Positions 19,301-28,104 of a stretch of 64,000 bases of DNA are shown here, piece after piece (the first letter of the stretch is position 1; each line of letters opens with the position of its first letter). This DNA comes from an uncultured Pseudomonadota bacterium (GTDB lineage: Bacteria > Pseudomonadota > Gammaproteobacteria > Burkholderiales > Burkholderiaceae_C), in the NCBI GenBank assembly GCA_945952465.1, contig CAMFIB010000001.1, positions 1 through 64,000 on the forward strand, written 5' to 3'. Position numbers and translations under genes: made by a program. The notes below the pieces were generated by a model. The model did no database searches. It saw nothing but the letters and a program-made list of their open reading frames with translations, and was not told where the DNA came from.

Positions 19301-19903
19301 ATGAAGCTGGTGATCCTCGATCGCGACGGCACGATCAATTTCGACAGCGACGAGTACATCAAGTCGCCGGACGAATGGGCGCCGCTGCCCGGCGCGCTGG
19401 AGGCCATCGCGCGGCTCAACCATGCGGGCTGGCATGTGGTGGTGGCGTCGAACCAGTCGGGGCTGGGCCGGGGGCTGTTCGACGTCGGCTCGCTGAACGC
19501 CATCCACGCCAAGATGCACAAGGCGGTGGCTGCGGCCGGCGGCCGCATCGAGGCCGTGTTCTATTGCCCGCATTCGCCGGGCGAGGGCGAGCAGGCCTGC
19601 AACTGCCGCAAGCCCAAGCCGGGGCTGTTCCTGCAGATCGGCGAGCGCTACGGCGTTGACTTGACCCAGGTGCCCACGGTGGGCGACACGCCGCGCGACC
19701 TGCAGGCCGGCAGCGCCGCCGGCTGCGAGCCGCACCTGGTCTGCACCGGCAAGAGCGAGCGGCTGCGCGGCCAGCCGCTGCCGCCGGAGTTTCCGGCGCA
19801 CACCACGGTGCACGACGACCTCGCCGCCTTCGCCGATTTCCTGCTGGCGCGCGAGGCCCGGCAGCAGCAGCAAACGCAGCCCTCAGGGCCGACCGGCGCC
19901 TGA
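19301..19903 (+). CDS. gmhB: D-glycero-beta-D-manno-heptose 1,7-bisphosphate 7-phosphatase
   Basis: A 200-aa HAD-superfamily phosphatase of LPS core heptose synthesis. DRDGTIN at residues 7-13 holds the catalytic Asp pair. SNQSGLGRG and the later VGDTPRDLQAG are HAD motifs II and IV. The zinc-binding Cys/His loop CPHSPGEGEQACNCRKPKPG is diagnostic of GmhB. The ATG directly follows the GC-rich repeat, whose GGAGCGTGGGGG must act as ribosome site. The order glyS-gmhB-plsC is conserved in related bacteria, to my knowledge. Confidence 0.95.
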   Translation: MKLVILDRDGTINFDSDEYIKSPDEWAPLPGALEAIARLNHAGWHVVVASNQSGLGRGLFDVGSLNAIHAKMHKAVAAAGGRIEAVFYCPHSPGEGEQACNCRKPKPGLFLQIGERYGVDLTQVPTVGDTPRDLQAGSAAGCEPHLVCTGKSERLRGQPLPPEFPAHTTVHDDLAAFADFLLAREARQQQQTQPSGPTGA

Positions 19904-19910
19904 CGGCGTT

Positions 19911-19964
19911 GCTTCTGTTTCAATAGCAAACAAACCAGGTTCGACGCTGACAAGCGCCCGAAAA
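19911..19964 (+). repeat. 54-bp dispersed repeat, copy C (gmhB-plsC gap)
   Basis: The modules GCTTC-N7-ATAGC-N17-CGCTGAC-AAGCGCCCGAAAA have invariant spacing. It occupies most of the 69-bp gap and ends 8 nt before the plsC start codon, which has no clear Shine-Dalgarno sequence of its own. Confidence 0.85.
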
Positions 19965-19972
19965 CACTCCAA

Positions 19973-20707
19973 ATGGCCCTGATTCGATCGGTCCTGCATG
20001 CCCTCTGGATGGTGGTCACCGTGATCCCGTGGGCCATCATCATGCTGGTGTCGTCGCTGTTCGTCAGCAGCACCACGCTGTACTGGCAGTGCGTGGTCTG
20101 GCTGCGCATGGCCACCAGTGGCGGCACGGCCATCCTGGGCATCCGCAACCGCGTGACCGGCCTGGAGAACCTGCCCACCGGCGAGAAGAGCCCGGCCATT
20201 CTGCTGGTGAAGCACCAGTCCACCTGGGAAACCTTCGCCATGCCCACGTTGATGCCGCACCCGCTGGCCTACGTGTTCAAGAAGGAACTGCTCTACGTGC
20301 CCTTCTTCGGCTGGGCAATGGGCCGGCTCGACATGATCCACATCGACCGCAGCCTGCGCGCGCAGGCCTTCAATAAGGTGGTGGAGCAGGGCCGGCGGCT
20401 GCTCGCCGAAGGCGTGTGGATCATCATGTTCCCGGAGGGCACCCGCATTCCGCGCGGCCAGAAAGGCACCTACAAGGCCGGCGGCACGCGGCTGGCGGTG
20501 GCCACCGGCGCGCCGGTGATTCCCATTGCCGTGACCTCGGCCAAATGCTGGCCGCGCAAGGCCTTCATCAAGCGGCCCGGCGTGGTCGATTTCTCCATCG
20601 GCCCACCCATTTCCAGCGTCGGCCGCGACCCGGACGAACTCATGGCCGAGGTCGAGGCCTGGATCGAGGCCGAGATGCGCCGCCTCGACCCCGAGGCCTA
20701 CCGCTGA
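19973..20707 (+). CDS. plsC: 1-acylglycerol-3-phosphate O-acyltransferase (PlsC family)
   Basis: A 244-aa membrane-bound acyltransferase that makes phosphatidic acid from lysophosphatidic acid. Two hydrophobic segments lie in the first 60 residues. The catalytic block reads KHQSTWETFAMP with His81, so the usual HX4D is HX4E. FPEGTRIPRGQKGTYKAGG is the substrate-binding block. The start codon follows copy C of the 54-bp repeat and lacks a recognisable GGAG-type site. Confidence 0.92.
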   Translation: MALIRSVLHALWMVVTVIPWAIIMLVSSLFVSSTTLYWQCVVWLRMATSGGTAILGIRNRVTGLENLPTGEKSPAILLVKHQSTWETFAMPTLMPHPLAYVFKKELLYVPFFGWAMGRLDMIHIDRSLRAQAFNKVVEQGRRLLAEGVWIIMFPEGTRIPRGQKGTYKAGGTRLAVATGAPVIPIAVTSAKCWPRKAFIKRPGVVDFSIGPPISSVGRDPDELMAEVEAWIEAEMRRLDPEAYR

Positions 20708-20729
20708 GGCGCTGGCGCCGGGCTGCCCC

Positions 20730-21623
20730 ATGCGCGGTCTGCTGCAGTTCGCCTTCGATTTCCTCGCCGAGCCGGCGCCGGCCGCACGGCTCATTTCAGA
20801 AGAAAATCGGCCGCAAGTCAGCGCGAATCATGGCGTTGCAGCTCCTGATTCAATAGCAACCGAGGGCGCGCTGAGTTGCCACCCGCAGGCCAACCGGCAG
20901 GCCCGGCTGGGCACGTCGTGGGTCGGCTTTCAGTTGCTGCGGGCGCGGCGCCGCTCCATCGGTTTCCTGATCGGCCCCGAGGGCCTGACGGTGCGCGCGC
21001 CGGTGCGCGCCACGCTGCGCGACATCGACGCCGCGGTGCAGGAAAAGGCCGGCTGGATCGTCCGCAAGCTGGGCGAAATGTCGGCGCGGGAGCGCACGCT
21101 GGCCGATGCCCGCATCGACTGGTCGGCGCCGGGCGGCGTGACGCTGGGCTACCTCGGCGCGCCGCTGCGCGTGGTGGCCGACGCCGCCGTGGGCCGCGCA
21201 AGGCCCGCGCCGGAAACCGCTGCCGACGGCCTGGCGCTGCTGCGCCTGCCGGCCCGTGCCGGCGCCTCCGCCGACACCCTGCGTGACGCCGCCGAAGCCT
21301 GGCTGCGGCAACGCGCGCGCGAGCTGTTCACGGCCCGCCTGCACCATTTCGCGCCGGCGCTCGGCGTGACCTGGCGCGGCCTGGCGCTCAGCAGCGCGGC
21401 CACGCGCTGGGGCAGCGCCAGCAGCAGCGGCCACATCCGGCTGAACTGGCGGCTGGTGCACCTGCGGCCCGAGCTGATCGACTACGTGGTGGTGCATGAG
21501 CTGAGCCACCTGCGGGTGATGGACCACAGCCCGCGCTTCTGGGCGGTGGTGGCCAGCGCGATGCCCGGCTATGCCGCGGTGCGGGCCGAGCTGAAGGCGG
21601 TGGCGCTCGCGCGCTGGCGCTGA
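20730..21623 (+). CDS. YgjP-like M48-type zinc metallopeptidase
   Basis: A 297-aa protein of the SprT/YgjP (DUF45) group. The zinc site VVVHELSHLRVMDHSPRFW has His256, Glu257 and His260 plus a downstream His. SSAATRWGSASSSGHIRLNWRL before it is typical of the family. The cellular substrate is unknown; family members are linked to chromosome or RNA metabolism without firm proof. Residues 25-43 are encoded by an inverted copy of the 54-bp repeat (20804-20857), giving an N-terminal extension with no expected structural role. Confidence 0.85.
   Translation: MRGLLQFAFDFLAEPAPAARLISEENRPQVSANHGVAAPDSIATEGALSCHPQANRQARLGTSWVGFQLLRARRRSIGFLIGPEGLTVRAPVRATLRDIDAAVQEKAGWIVRKLGEMSARERTLADARIDWSAPGGVTLGYLGAPLRVVADAAVGRARPAPETAADGLALLRLPARAGASADTLRDAAEAWLRQRARELFTARLHHFAPALGVTWRGLALSSAATRWGSASSSGHIRLNWRLVHLRPELIDYVVVHELSHLRVMDHSPRFWAVVASAMPGYAAVRAELKAVALARWR
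20804..20857 (-). repeat. 54-bp dispersed repeat, copy D (inside a gene)
   Basis: On the minus strand: GCTAT-N7-GGAGC-N17-CGCTGAC-TTGCGGCCGATTT, then a TCTTCTGAAAT extension. It is in frame in the 5' part of the metallopeptidase gene, antisense to it, and shares its last 20 nt (CGCTGAC-TTGCGGCCGATTT) with copy G. Confidence 0.88.
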
Positions 21624-21640
21624 GGGCCGCCCGCCGCCGC

Positions 21641-22075
21641 TCAGCGCCGCTTCTTGGCCTCCGGCCCGGCCTTGTTCAGCCGCTTGGCATTGGCAACGGC
21701 CTTGCGGTGGATGGGCGCCAGGCCCTGGCTCATCATGCGCACCGAATCGTCAAACAGTGTTTTGGAGGCGCGTTTGGGCTGCAGCGGGTTGGCGTAGAGC
21801 CACGGCATCCAGGCGTTGCGCAGCATGGCCATGGCAAAGGCCTGCTGGCTGCGGATGGCAGAGGCGGTCATGGCCACGGCGGACTCGCTGAACGCCACCA
21901 CCTTCTCGGCCCCCATCTGCTTGAATTCGCGCTGGTCGCGGGCGCTGGGGTTGGCGCCGGCCAACGCCATCTGCGTGAGCCGGCGGGCGATGACCTGCGG
22001 CGCGGCTATGGCCAGCTCGGCGGTTTTCATCGGCAGCAGCATCGCGGCGCTGCCGCGGGATCGTCGTGAGGCCAT
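21641..22075 (-). CDS. Phasin-like polyhydroxyalkanoate granule-associated protein
   Basis: A 144-aa basic, Ala-rich helical protein without signal peptide. The segment MALAGANPSARDQREFKQMGAEKVVAF resembles Burkholderiales proteins annotated as PHA granule-associated phasins. The basic C-terminus (KRLNKAGPEAKKRR) is also common there. It probably coats storage granules, but this rests on remembered resemblance. The ATG at 22075 has an AAGGGGG site 7 nt upstream and is preferred over a TTG two codons earlier. It converges on the metallopeptidase gene, 17 nt away. Confidence 0.55.
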   Translation of the reverse strand: MASRRSRGSAAMLLPMKTAELAIAAPQVIARRLTQMALAGANPSARDQREFKQMGAEKVVAFSESAVAMTASAIRSQQAFAMAMLRNAWMPWLYANPLQPKRASKTLFDDSVRMMSQGLAPIHRKAVANAKRLNKAGPEAKKRR

Positions 22076-22165
22076 GTGCAAATCCCCCTTGTGGTGAGCC
22101 GCCAGTCTAGGCCGCTCGCCGCGCCGCGGCTGTAGGAGAGGGGCGCTCCCGCGCGACAGGGGCCT

Positions 22166-23221
22166 TCAGGGCGGTGAGAAGCGCCAGACGCCGTTGCCGT
22201 CGAGCCGGCGGACCAGTTGCCCGTCGTGCCAGAGCGCGTGCAGGTGGGCCACCGCCTCGCCGAGCGCGAAGCCGATCTGGTGCGCGTCGAGCGGCCGCTT
22301 GAACATGAGCGGCACGATGTCGTGCGCGCAATGCGGCCGTTCGCGGCAGGCGTCGAGCACTTCCGCGAGGCGGTCGCGGTGGTGGTCGTGCAACTGCCGG
22401 ATGCGGGCGTGCAGGCCGCGGAAGGGTTTGCCGTGCGACGGCAGCGTGAGCGTGTCGGCCGGCAGTGTGGCGAACCGGTCGATGGAGTCGAGGAACAGCG
22501 TCAGCGGGTTGGACTCCGGCTCGATCTCGTAGGTGCTGACGTTGGTGGAAATGCGCGGCAGCATCATGTCGCCGCCGATCAGCACGCCCAGGCTGGCGCA
22601 GTGCAGCGAGATGTGTTCGGGCGCGTGGCCGTAGCCGCTGATGCAGGCCCAGTCGTGCTCGCCGATGCGCAGCGTGTCGCCGTCCATCAGCCGGTTGAAG
22701 GTGAGCGGCACGGCGGGCACCATGCCGGGGTAGTAGCTGGCGCGCCCCCGGATGGTGGCCAGCAGCCCCTCGTCGGCCAGGCCGTGCGCGGCAAAGAACG
22801 CCGCTGCGCCTTCGCCGCCAAAACCCAGCGTGGTCTGCGAGTTGAGGCGGGCGGCGTAGTAGTCGGTGGCGCTCATCCACAGCGGCGCGTTCCAGCGCGC
22901 GCAGATCCAGTGCGCCAGCCCCACGTGGTCCGGGTGCATGTGGGTGACGAACACGCGCAGCACGGGCAGGCCCTCCAGTTCGTGGGCGAACACTTCCTCC
23001 CACATCGCCTTGGCCTCGTCGCGGGTGATGCAGCAGTCCACCACCGCCCAGCCGTCGCGGCCCTCGTGGCGGTCGCGCAGCAGCCAGACGTTGATGTGGT
23101 CCAGCGCGAAGGGCAGCACATGGCGCACCCATTTCACGCCCGGCGCCACCACCATCGCGCGGCCCGGCGCCGGCAGCGCGCCGCCGTGCGGATAATCCAG
23201 TTCCTGCTCGAGTGCGTTCAT
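22166..23221 (-). CDS. MBL-fold metallo-hydrolase under LiuR-type operator
   Basis: A 351-aa metallo-beta-lactamase-fold hydrolase. The zinc motif HMHPDH is at residues 94-99 (after VFVT), with HAPEHISLH, GGDMMLP and LPSHGKPF providing the remaining metal-site positions. A C-terminal winged-helix-like extension, found in LACTB2-type thioesterase-like members, includes HDIVPLMFKRPL. Its start lies only 9 nt from the LiuR palindrome at 23231-23250 and is divergent from liuR. It is therefore probably a LiuR-regulated acyl-CoA or thioester hydrolase (inference). Confidence 0.85.
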   Translation of the reverse strand: MNALEQELDYPHGGALPAPGRAMVVAPGVKWVRHVLPFALDHINVWLLRDRHEGRDGWAVVDCCITRDEAKAMWEEVFAHELEGLPVLRVFVTHMHPDHVGLAHWICARWNAPLWMSATDYYAARLNSQTTLGFGGEGAAAFFAAHGLADEGLLATIRGRASYYPGMVPAVPLTFNRLMDGDTLRIGEHDWACISGYGHAPEHISLHCASLGVLIGGDMMLPRISTNVSTYEIEPESNPLTLFLDSIDRFATLPADTLTLPSHGKPFRGLHARIRQLHDHHRDRLAEVLDACRERPHCAHDIVPLMFKRPLDAHQIGFALGEAVAHLHALWHDGQLVRRLDGNGVWRFSPP

Positions 23222-23230
23222 GCTTTGTAT

Positions 23231-23250
23231 TGACGTTTACGTAAACGTCA
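23231..23250. promoter_or_regulatory. LiuR operator 1 (perfect palindrome)
   Basis: TGACGTTTACGTAAACGTCA is a perfect 20-bp palindrome. It matches the LiuR motif (TTTACGTAAACG core) described for MerR-family regulators of branched-chain amino acid breakdown in proteobacteria. It lies between the divergent MBL hydrolase and liuR genes. Confidence 0.9.
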
Positions 23251-23341
23251 TATGTAATGCCGGCATTGTAGGCAGCCGGGGCCGCCCCGTGTTGTCGCCA
23301 ACGCGAACCCACTTCCATCCCACCCGTCGCCGCAACGCCGC

Positions 23342-23770
23342 ATGGCCCCCGTCACCTACACCATCAGCGAACTCGCGCAGGAGTTCGACCTCACCACCCG
23401 CGCGATCCGCTTCTACGAAGACATGGGCCTGCTGCAACCGGCGCGCGAGGGCGCGGGTGGCCGCAACCGCGTGTATTCCGCGCGCGACCGCACCCGCCTC
23501 AAGCTCACGCTGCGCGCGAAGCGGCTGGGCCTGTCGCTCAACGAGGCCAAGGACATCCTCGACCTGTACGACAGCCCGCGCGACACCGGCACGCAGTTGC
23601 GCAAGTTCCTCGCGGTGCTGTCCGACCACCGCGCCACGCTGGAGTCGCAGATGACCGACCTGCAGGCCAACCTCGACGAAGTGCGCGCCCAGGAGAAGGA
23701 CGCCCGCGCGCTGCTGGCGCGGCTGGAGAAAGGCAAGGGTGTTCCGGCACGGAACGGTAGTACTACGTAG
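23342..23770 (+). CDS. liuR: LiuR, MerR-family regulator of leucine/isovalerate catabolism
   Basis: A 142-aa MerR-type regulator. The winged helix covers residues 6-75: TISELAQEFDLTTRAIRFYEDMGLLQPAR is the family signature with YSARDRTRLKLTLRAKRLGL. A coiled-coil dimerisation helix follows (about 95-130). The strongly basic DNA-binding half fits LiuR. It is flanked by LiuR-type palindromes on both sides (23231-23250 and 23771-23792) and is followed by liuA, so autoregulation and control of the divergent gene are likely. The usual inducer in this family is a branched-chain acyl-CoA. Confidence 0.92.
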   Translation: MAPVTYTISELAQEFDLTTRAIRFYEDMGLLQPAREGAGGRNRVYSARDRTRLKLTLRAKRLGLSLNEAKDILDLYDSPRDTGTQLRKFLAVLSDHRATLESQMTDLQANLDEVRAQEKDARALLARLEKGKGVPARNGSTT

Positions 23771-23792
23771 TTGACGTTGACGTAAACGTTAA
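23771..23792. promoter_or_regulatory. LiuR operator 2 (imperfect palindrome)
   Basis: TTGACGTTGACG followed by TAAACGTTAA differs from operator 1 at two positions. It begins right after the liuR stop codon and 66 nt before the thioesterase-liuA pair, so that pair has its own LiuR-controlled promoter. Confidence 0.85.
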
Positions 23793-23857
23793 GTAAATTC
23801 GCTGAACGCTCAGTCAACCGGGTTCGCGCAGGCGGCCCGCCACCGCCGCCCCCTCCG

Positions 23858-24343
23858 ATGCCCGCCTCCGTTGCCTCCCCAGAACCGCACGCCGACGCCG
23901 ATGCGGCCGCGCTGCACCGCCGCGTGGCCGGCAGCCTGGCCCGGCAGGGCCTGATGACGCACCTCGGCGCCCAGTTGCGCGCGGTGGGCCGCGGCCGCTG
24001 CGAGGTGGCGCTGCCCTATTCGGAGCGCGTCACGCAGCAGCAGGGCGGCTTCCACGGCGGTGCGATGGGCGCGCTGGCCGACATTGCCGGCGGCTACGCG
24101 GGCCTCACCGTGGCCCCCGACGGCATGGAAGTCACCACCGTCGAATACAAGATCAATTTCCTCGCCGCCTTCCAGGACGGCGAGCTCGTCGCGCGCGGCC
24201 AGGTCGTGCGCGGCGGCAAACGCATCATCGTGACCACGGCCGAGGTGGTCCACCGCGCGGCCGACGGCCGCGAGACGCCCTGCGCCGTGATGCAGCAGAC
24301 GCTGGCGCCCGTACCCAAGACCTATCAGGAGACAACCGAATGA
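23858..24343 (+). CDS. PaaI-type hotdog-fold thioesterase
   Basis: A 161-aa acyl-CoA thioesterase of the PaaI group. The catalytic helix region [19 protein letters not shown] and [22 protein letters not shown] strand are characteristic. It hydrolyses an acyl- or aryl-CoA to release CoA, perhaps a safety valve for branched acyl-CoAs. The stop codon overlaps the liuA start in ATGA, so the two are translationally coupled. It lies downstream of LiuR operator 2. Confidence 0.88.
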   Translation: MPASVASPEPHADADAAALHRRVAGSLARQGLMTHLGAQLRAVGRGRCEVALPYSERVTQQQGGFHGGAMGALADIAGGYAGLTVAPDGMEVTTVEYKINFLAAFQDGELVARGQVVRGGKRIIVTTAEVVHRAADGRETPCAVMQQTLAPVPKTYQETTE

Positions 24344-25521
24344 CCAACCTGCCCGGACTCGACTTCCAGCTCGGCGAAGACATCGACGCGCTGCGCGACA
24401 CGGTGCGCGACTTCGCGCAGCGCGAAATCGCCCCGCTGGCCGCCGAAGCCGACCGCACCGACCAGTTCCCCATGCACCTGTGGCGCAAGATGGGTGAGCT
24501 GGGCGTGCTGGGCATCACCGTGCCCGACGCCTACGGCGGCGCCGACATGGGCTACCTCGCCCACATGGTGGCCATGGAAGAAATCTCCCGCGCGTCGGCC
24601 GCCATCGGCCTGAGCTACGGCGCGCACAGCAACCTGTGCGTGAACCAGCTCAAGCGCAACGGCAGCGAGGCGCAGAAGCAGAAGTACCTGCCCAAGCTGA
24701 TCAGCGGCGAACACGTCGGCGCGCTGGCCATGAGCGAGCCGGGCGCCGGCAGCGACGTCATCAGCATGAAGCTGAAGGCCGAAGACAAAGGCGGCTACTA
24801 CCTGCTCAACGGCAACAAGATGTGGATCACCAACGGCCCCGACGCCGACACCATGGTGGTCTACGCCAAGACCGAGCCGGAACTGGGCGCGCGCGGCGTC
24901 ACCGCCTTCATCGTCGAGAAGGGCATGAAGGGTTTCAGCACCGCGCAGAAGCTCGACAAGCTGGGCATGCGCGGCTCGCACACCGGCGAGATGGTGTTCC
25001 AGGACGTCGAGGTGCCGGCCGAGAACGTGCTGGGCACGCTGAACGGCGGCGCCAAGGTGCTGATGAGCGGGCTGGACTACGAGCGCGCGGTGCTGGCGGC
25101 CGGCCCGATCGGCATCATGCAGGCGGTGATGGACAACGTGGTGCCCTACGTGCACGACCGCAAGCAGTTCGGCCAGAGCATCGGCGAGTTCCAGCTCATC
25201 CAGGGCAAGCTGGCCGACATGTACACCGTGCTGCAGGCCGGCCGCGCGTTCTGCTACACCATCGGCAAGAACCTCGACCACCTCGGCACCGGCCACGTGC
25301 GCCAGGTCCGCAAGGACTGCGCTTCCGTCATTCTGTGGTGCGCCGAGAAGGCCACCTGGATGGCGGGCGAGGGCATCCAGATCTTCGGCGGCAACGGCTA
25401 CATCAACGAATACCCGCTGGGCCGCCTGTGGCGCGACGCCAAGCTGTACGAAATCGGCGCCGGCACCAGCGAAATCCGCCGCATGCTGATCGGCCGCGAG
25501 CTGTTCTCGGAAACCTGCTGA
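24340..25521 (+). CDS. liuA: Isovaleryl-CoA dehydrogenase
   Basis: A 393-aa FAD acyl-CoA dehydrogenase that converts isovaleryl-CoA to 3-methylcrotonyl-CoA. The FAD motifs [11 protein letters not shown] and [11 protein letters not shown] are present. The catalytic base is Glu248 in [12 protein letters not shown], the position special to isovaleryl-CoA dehydrogenases. [21 protein letters not shown] and [17 protein letters not shown] close the protein. Context (LiuR site, thioesterase overlap) fits leucine breakdown. Confidence 0.96.
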   Translation: MTNLPGLDFQLGEDIDALRDTVRDFAQREIAPLAAEADRTDQFPMHLWRKMGELGVLGITVPDAYGGADMGYLAHMVAMEEISRASAAIGLSYGAHSNLCVNQLKRNGSEAQKQKYLPKLISGEHVGALAMSEPGAGSDVISMKLKAEDKGGYYLLNGNKMWITNGPDADTMVVYAKTEPELGARGVTAFIVEKGMKGFSTAQKLDKLGMRGSHTGEMVFQDVEVPAENVLGTLNGGAKVLMSGLDYERAVLAAGPIGIMQAVMDNVVPYVHDRKQFGQSIGEFQLIQGKLADMYTVLQAGRAFCYTIGKNLDHLGTGHVRQVRKDCASVILWCAEKATWMAGEGIQIFGGNGYINEYPLGRLWRDAKLYEIGAGTSEIRRMLIGRELFSETC

Positions 25522-25544
25522 GCCGCCGCAGGCATACTCTGGGC

Positions 25545-26204
25545 ATGTCCGATCAATTGCAAGATCTCTTCGAACACAACCGGCGCTGGGCCGCCCAGAT
25601 GGAGCGCGAGCGCCCCGGTTTCTTTTCAGGCCTGCTGGCGCAACAGAAGCCACGCTACATGTGGATCGGCTGCTCCGACAGCCGGGTGCCCGCCAACCAG
25701 ATCACCGGTCTGGAGCCGGGCGAGGTCTTCGTGCACCGCAACGTGGCCAACGTGGTGGTGCCGACCGACCTCAACTGCCTCTCGACCGTGCAGTACGCGG
25801 TGGACGTGCTGGGCGTGCGCCACGTCATGGTGGTGGGCCACTACGGCTGCGGCGGCGTGCTGGCCGCGCTGAACGACACGCGCGTGGGCCTGGCCGACAA
25901 CTGGATCCGCCACATCCAGGACGTGCGCGACAGCCACCAGCCGCTGCTGGATGCCCTTGCGCCCGAGGCCCGCGGCGACGCGCTGTGCGAACTCAACGTG
26001 ATCGAGCAGGTGGTCAACCTCGCGCAGACCACGGTGCTGCGCGACGCCTGGGCGCGCGGCCAGGCGCTGACGCTGCATGGCTGGTGCTACGGCCTGAAAG
26101 ACGGCCACATCCATGACCTGCACATGACGGTGGCCGACGCCCAGGGGCTGATGCCGGCCTACCGCGCCGCCATCTCCGGCGTGACCGGCGTCACACGGGC
26201 CTGA
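25545..26204 (+). CDS. can: Beta-class carbonic anhydrase
   Basis: A 219-aa beta-carbonic anhydrase. The zinc ligands are Cys43 and the neighbouring Asp45 in CSDSRVP, then His99 and Cys102 in GHYGCGG. It interconverts CO2 and bicarbonate in the cytoplasm. It lies 23 nt after liuA and may be cotranscribed. Bicarbonate is the co-substrate of methylcrotonyl-CoA carboxylase, encoded 18 kb away, a plausible functional link (inference). Confidence 0.93.
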   Translation: MSDQLQDLFEHNRRWAAQMERERPGFFSGLLAQQKPRYMWIGCSDSRVPANQITGLEPGEVFVHRNVANVVVPTDLNCLSTVQYAVDVLGVRHVMVVGHYGCGGVLAALNDTRVGLADNWIRHIQDVRDSHQPLLDALAPEARGDALCELNVIEQVVNLAQTTVLRDAWARGQALTLHGWCYGLKDGHIHDLHMTVADAQGLMPAYRAAISGVTGVTRA

Positions 26205-26246
26205 CACGTCAGCCTCGCGTAGTCGGGACTGGGACAGAATAGCGGG

Positions 26247-28085
26247 ATGTTCCCGCAAAAACTCGATTCCACGCTCGCCTACGACATCGCCAAGGCCATG
26301 GTCGACGGGTTCAACCGGCACTACCGGCTGTTCCGCACCGAGTCGTCCCGCGCCAAGCACCGCTACGAAACCGCCGACTGGCATGCCCAGCAGCGCGGCC
26401 AGCGCGAGCGCATCGAGTTCTACGACCTGCGGGTGCGCGAGTGCGTGCTGCGGCTGGAGCGCGAGTTCAAGGCCGGCGCGCAGCCCATGGAGGTGTGGCA
26501 GCAGGTCAAGCTGCATTACATCGGGCTGCTGATCAACCACCACCAGCCGGAGCTGGCCGAGACCTTCTTCAATTCGGTGTCGGCCAAGATCCTGCACCGC
26601 AGCTACTTCCACAACGACTTCATCTTCGTGCGGCCGGCCGTCAGCACCGAGTACATCGAGAACACCGAGTCGAGCGCGCGGCCAACCTACCTGGCCTACT
26701 ACCCGACGCGCGACAACCTGCTGCAGACGCTCATCGAGGTGGTGCGGGGCTTCGACCTGCGGCGCGAGTTCGACGACCTGGAGCGCGACGCCCGCAACGT
26801 GCTCAAGGTGATCGGCCCCAAGCTCGACGAGTCGAAGTGGCGCGCCAACTTCCAGATCCAGGTGCTGTCCAGCCTGTTCTTCCGCAACAAGGGCGCCTAC
26901 GTCGTCGGCAAGATCATCAACGGCTTCAACGAGCTGCCGTTCGCGCTGCCCATCCTGCACAACCGCCACGGCAAGCTCGTCATCGACACCGTGCTGCACG
27001 GCGAGGACGACCTTTCCGTGCTGTTCAGCTTTGCCCGCGCGTATTTCATGGTGGACATGGAGACGCCGGCCGCCTACGTGCAGTTCCTGCGCAGCATCAT
27101 GCCGCGCAAGCCGCGTTCGGAAATCTACAACGCCATCGGCCTGGCCAAGCAGGGCAAGACGCTGTTCTACCGCGACTTCCTCTACCACCTGCGCCACAGC
27201 ACCGACAAGTTCCGGATCGCGCCCGGCATCAAGGGCATGGTGATGCTGGTGTTCGACCTGCCGAGCTTTCCGTACGTGTTCAAGGTCATCCGCGACAAGT
27301 TTCCGCCGCAGAAGGAAACCACGCGCGAGCTCATCATGAGCAAGTACCAGCTCGTGAAGCAGCACGACCGCGTGGGCCGCATGGCCGACTCGCTGGAATA
27401 CAGCATGGTCGCCTTCCCGCGCGACCGCTTCGACGACGAACTGATCGAGGAGCTGCAGCGCACCGCGCCCAGCTCGCTGGAAATCTCCGACCGCGACGGC
27501 GACGGCAACCTCGAGGTCATCCTCAAGCACGTCTACATCGAGCGCCGCATGATCCCGCTCAACATCTACCTGCAGGAAGCACTTGACGCCAGGGCCGACC
27601 CGCGCTCCGGCGAACAGATCGAGCGTGCGGTGGTGGAGTACGGCAACGCCATCAAGGACCTGGTGGCGGCCAACATCTTTCCCGGCGACATGCTGTGGAA
27701 GAACTTCGGCATCACGCGCAACAGCAAGGTGGTGTTCTACGACTACGACGAGATCGAATACATCACCGACTGCAACTTCCGCAAGGTGCCGGCGCCGCGC
27801 AACGAGGAAGACGAGATGTCCGGCGAGGTCTGGTACAGCGTGGGCCCGCGCGATGTGTTCCCCGAGACCTTCGGCACCTTCCTGCTCGGCCATCCGGCGG
27901 TGCGCGAGGTGTTCATGCGCCACCACGCCGACCTGCTGGAAGCCGACTACTGGCAACTGCACAAGGACCGCATCGCCGCCGGCCACGTGCACGACATCTT
28001 TCCCTACGATCCGGCCAAGCGGTTTTCCAAGATGTTCCCCCGCGAAGGCGCCAGCACCGCCCCGGTGACCGAGGCCATCGCCTGA
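26247..28085 (+). CDS. aceK: Isocitrate dehydrogenase kinase/phosphatase
   Basis: A 612-aa bifunctional enzyme that phosphorylates and dephosphorylates isocitrate dehydrogenase to steer carbon into the glyoxylate shunt. The family-specific blocks are clear: [21 protein letters not shown], the ATP-binding part [21 protein letters not shown] (in pieces), the [11 protein letters not shown] helix and the kinase loop [19 protein letters not shown]. The length is normal. It is not next to aceA/aceB here but follows carbonic anhydrase by 42 nt in the LiuR region, which fits growth on acetyl-CoA-yielding substrates. Confidence 0.97.
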   Translation: MFPQKLDSTLAYDIAKAMVDGFNRHYRLFRTESSRAKHRYETADWHAQQRGQRERIEFYDLRVRECVLRLEREFKAGAQPMEVWQQVKLHYIGLLINHHQPELAETFFNSVSAKILHRSYFHNDFIFVRPAVSTEYIENTESSARPTYLAYYPTRDNLLQTLIEVVRGFDLRREFDDLERDARNVLKVIGPKLDESKWRANFQIQVLSSLFFRNKGAYVVGKIINGFNELPFALPILHNRHGKLVIDTVLHGEDDLSVLFSFARAYFMVDMETPAAYVQFLRSIMPRKPRSEIYNAIGLAKQGKTLFYRDFLYHLRHSTDKFRIAPGIKGMVMLVFDLPSFPYVFKVIRDKFPPQKETTRELIMSKYQLVKQHDRVGRMADSLEYSMVAFPRDRFDDELIEELQRTAPSSLEISDRDGDGNLEVILKHVYIERRMIPLNIYLQEALDARADPRSGEQIERAVVEYGNAIKDLVAANIFPGDMLWKNFGITRNSKVVFYDYDEIEYITDCNFRKVPAPRNEEDEMSGEVWYSVGPRDVFPETFGTFLLGHPAVREVFMRHHADLLEADYWQLHKDRIAAGHVHDIFPYDPAKRFSKMFPREGASTAPVTEAIA

Positions 28086-28104
28086 GGCGGCGGCGAGAAA
28101 CGCC

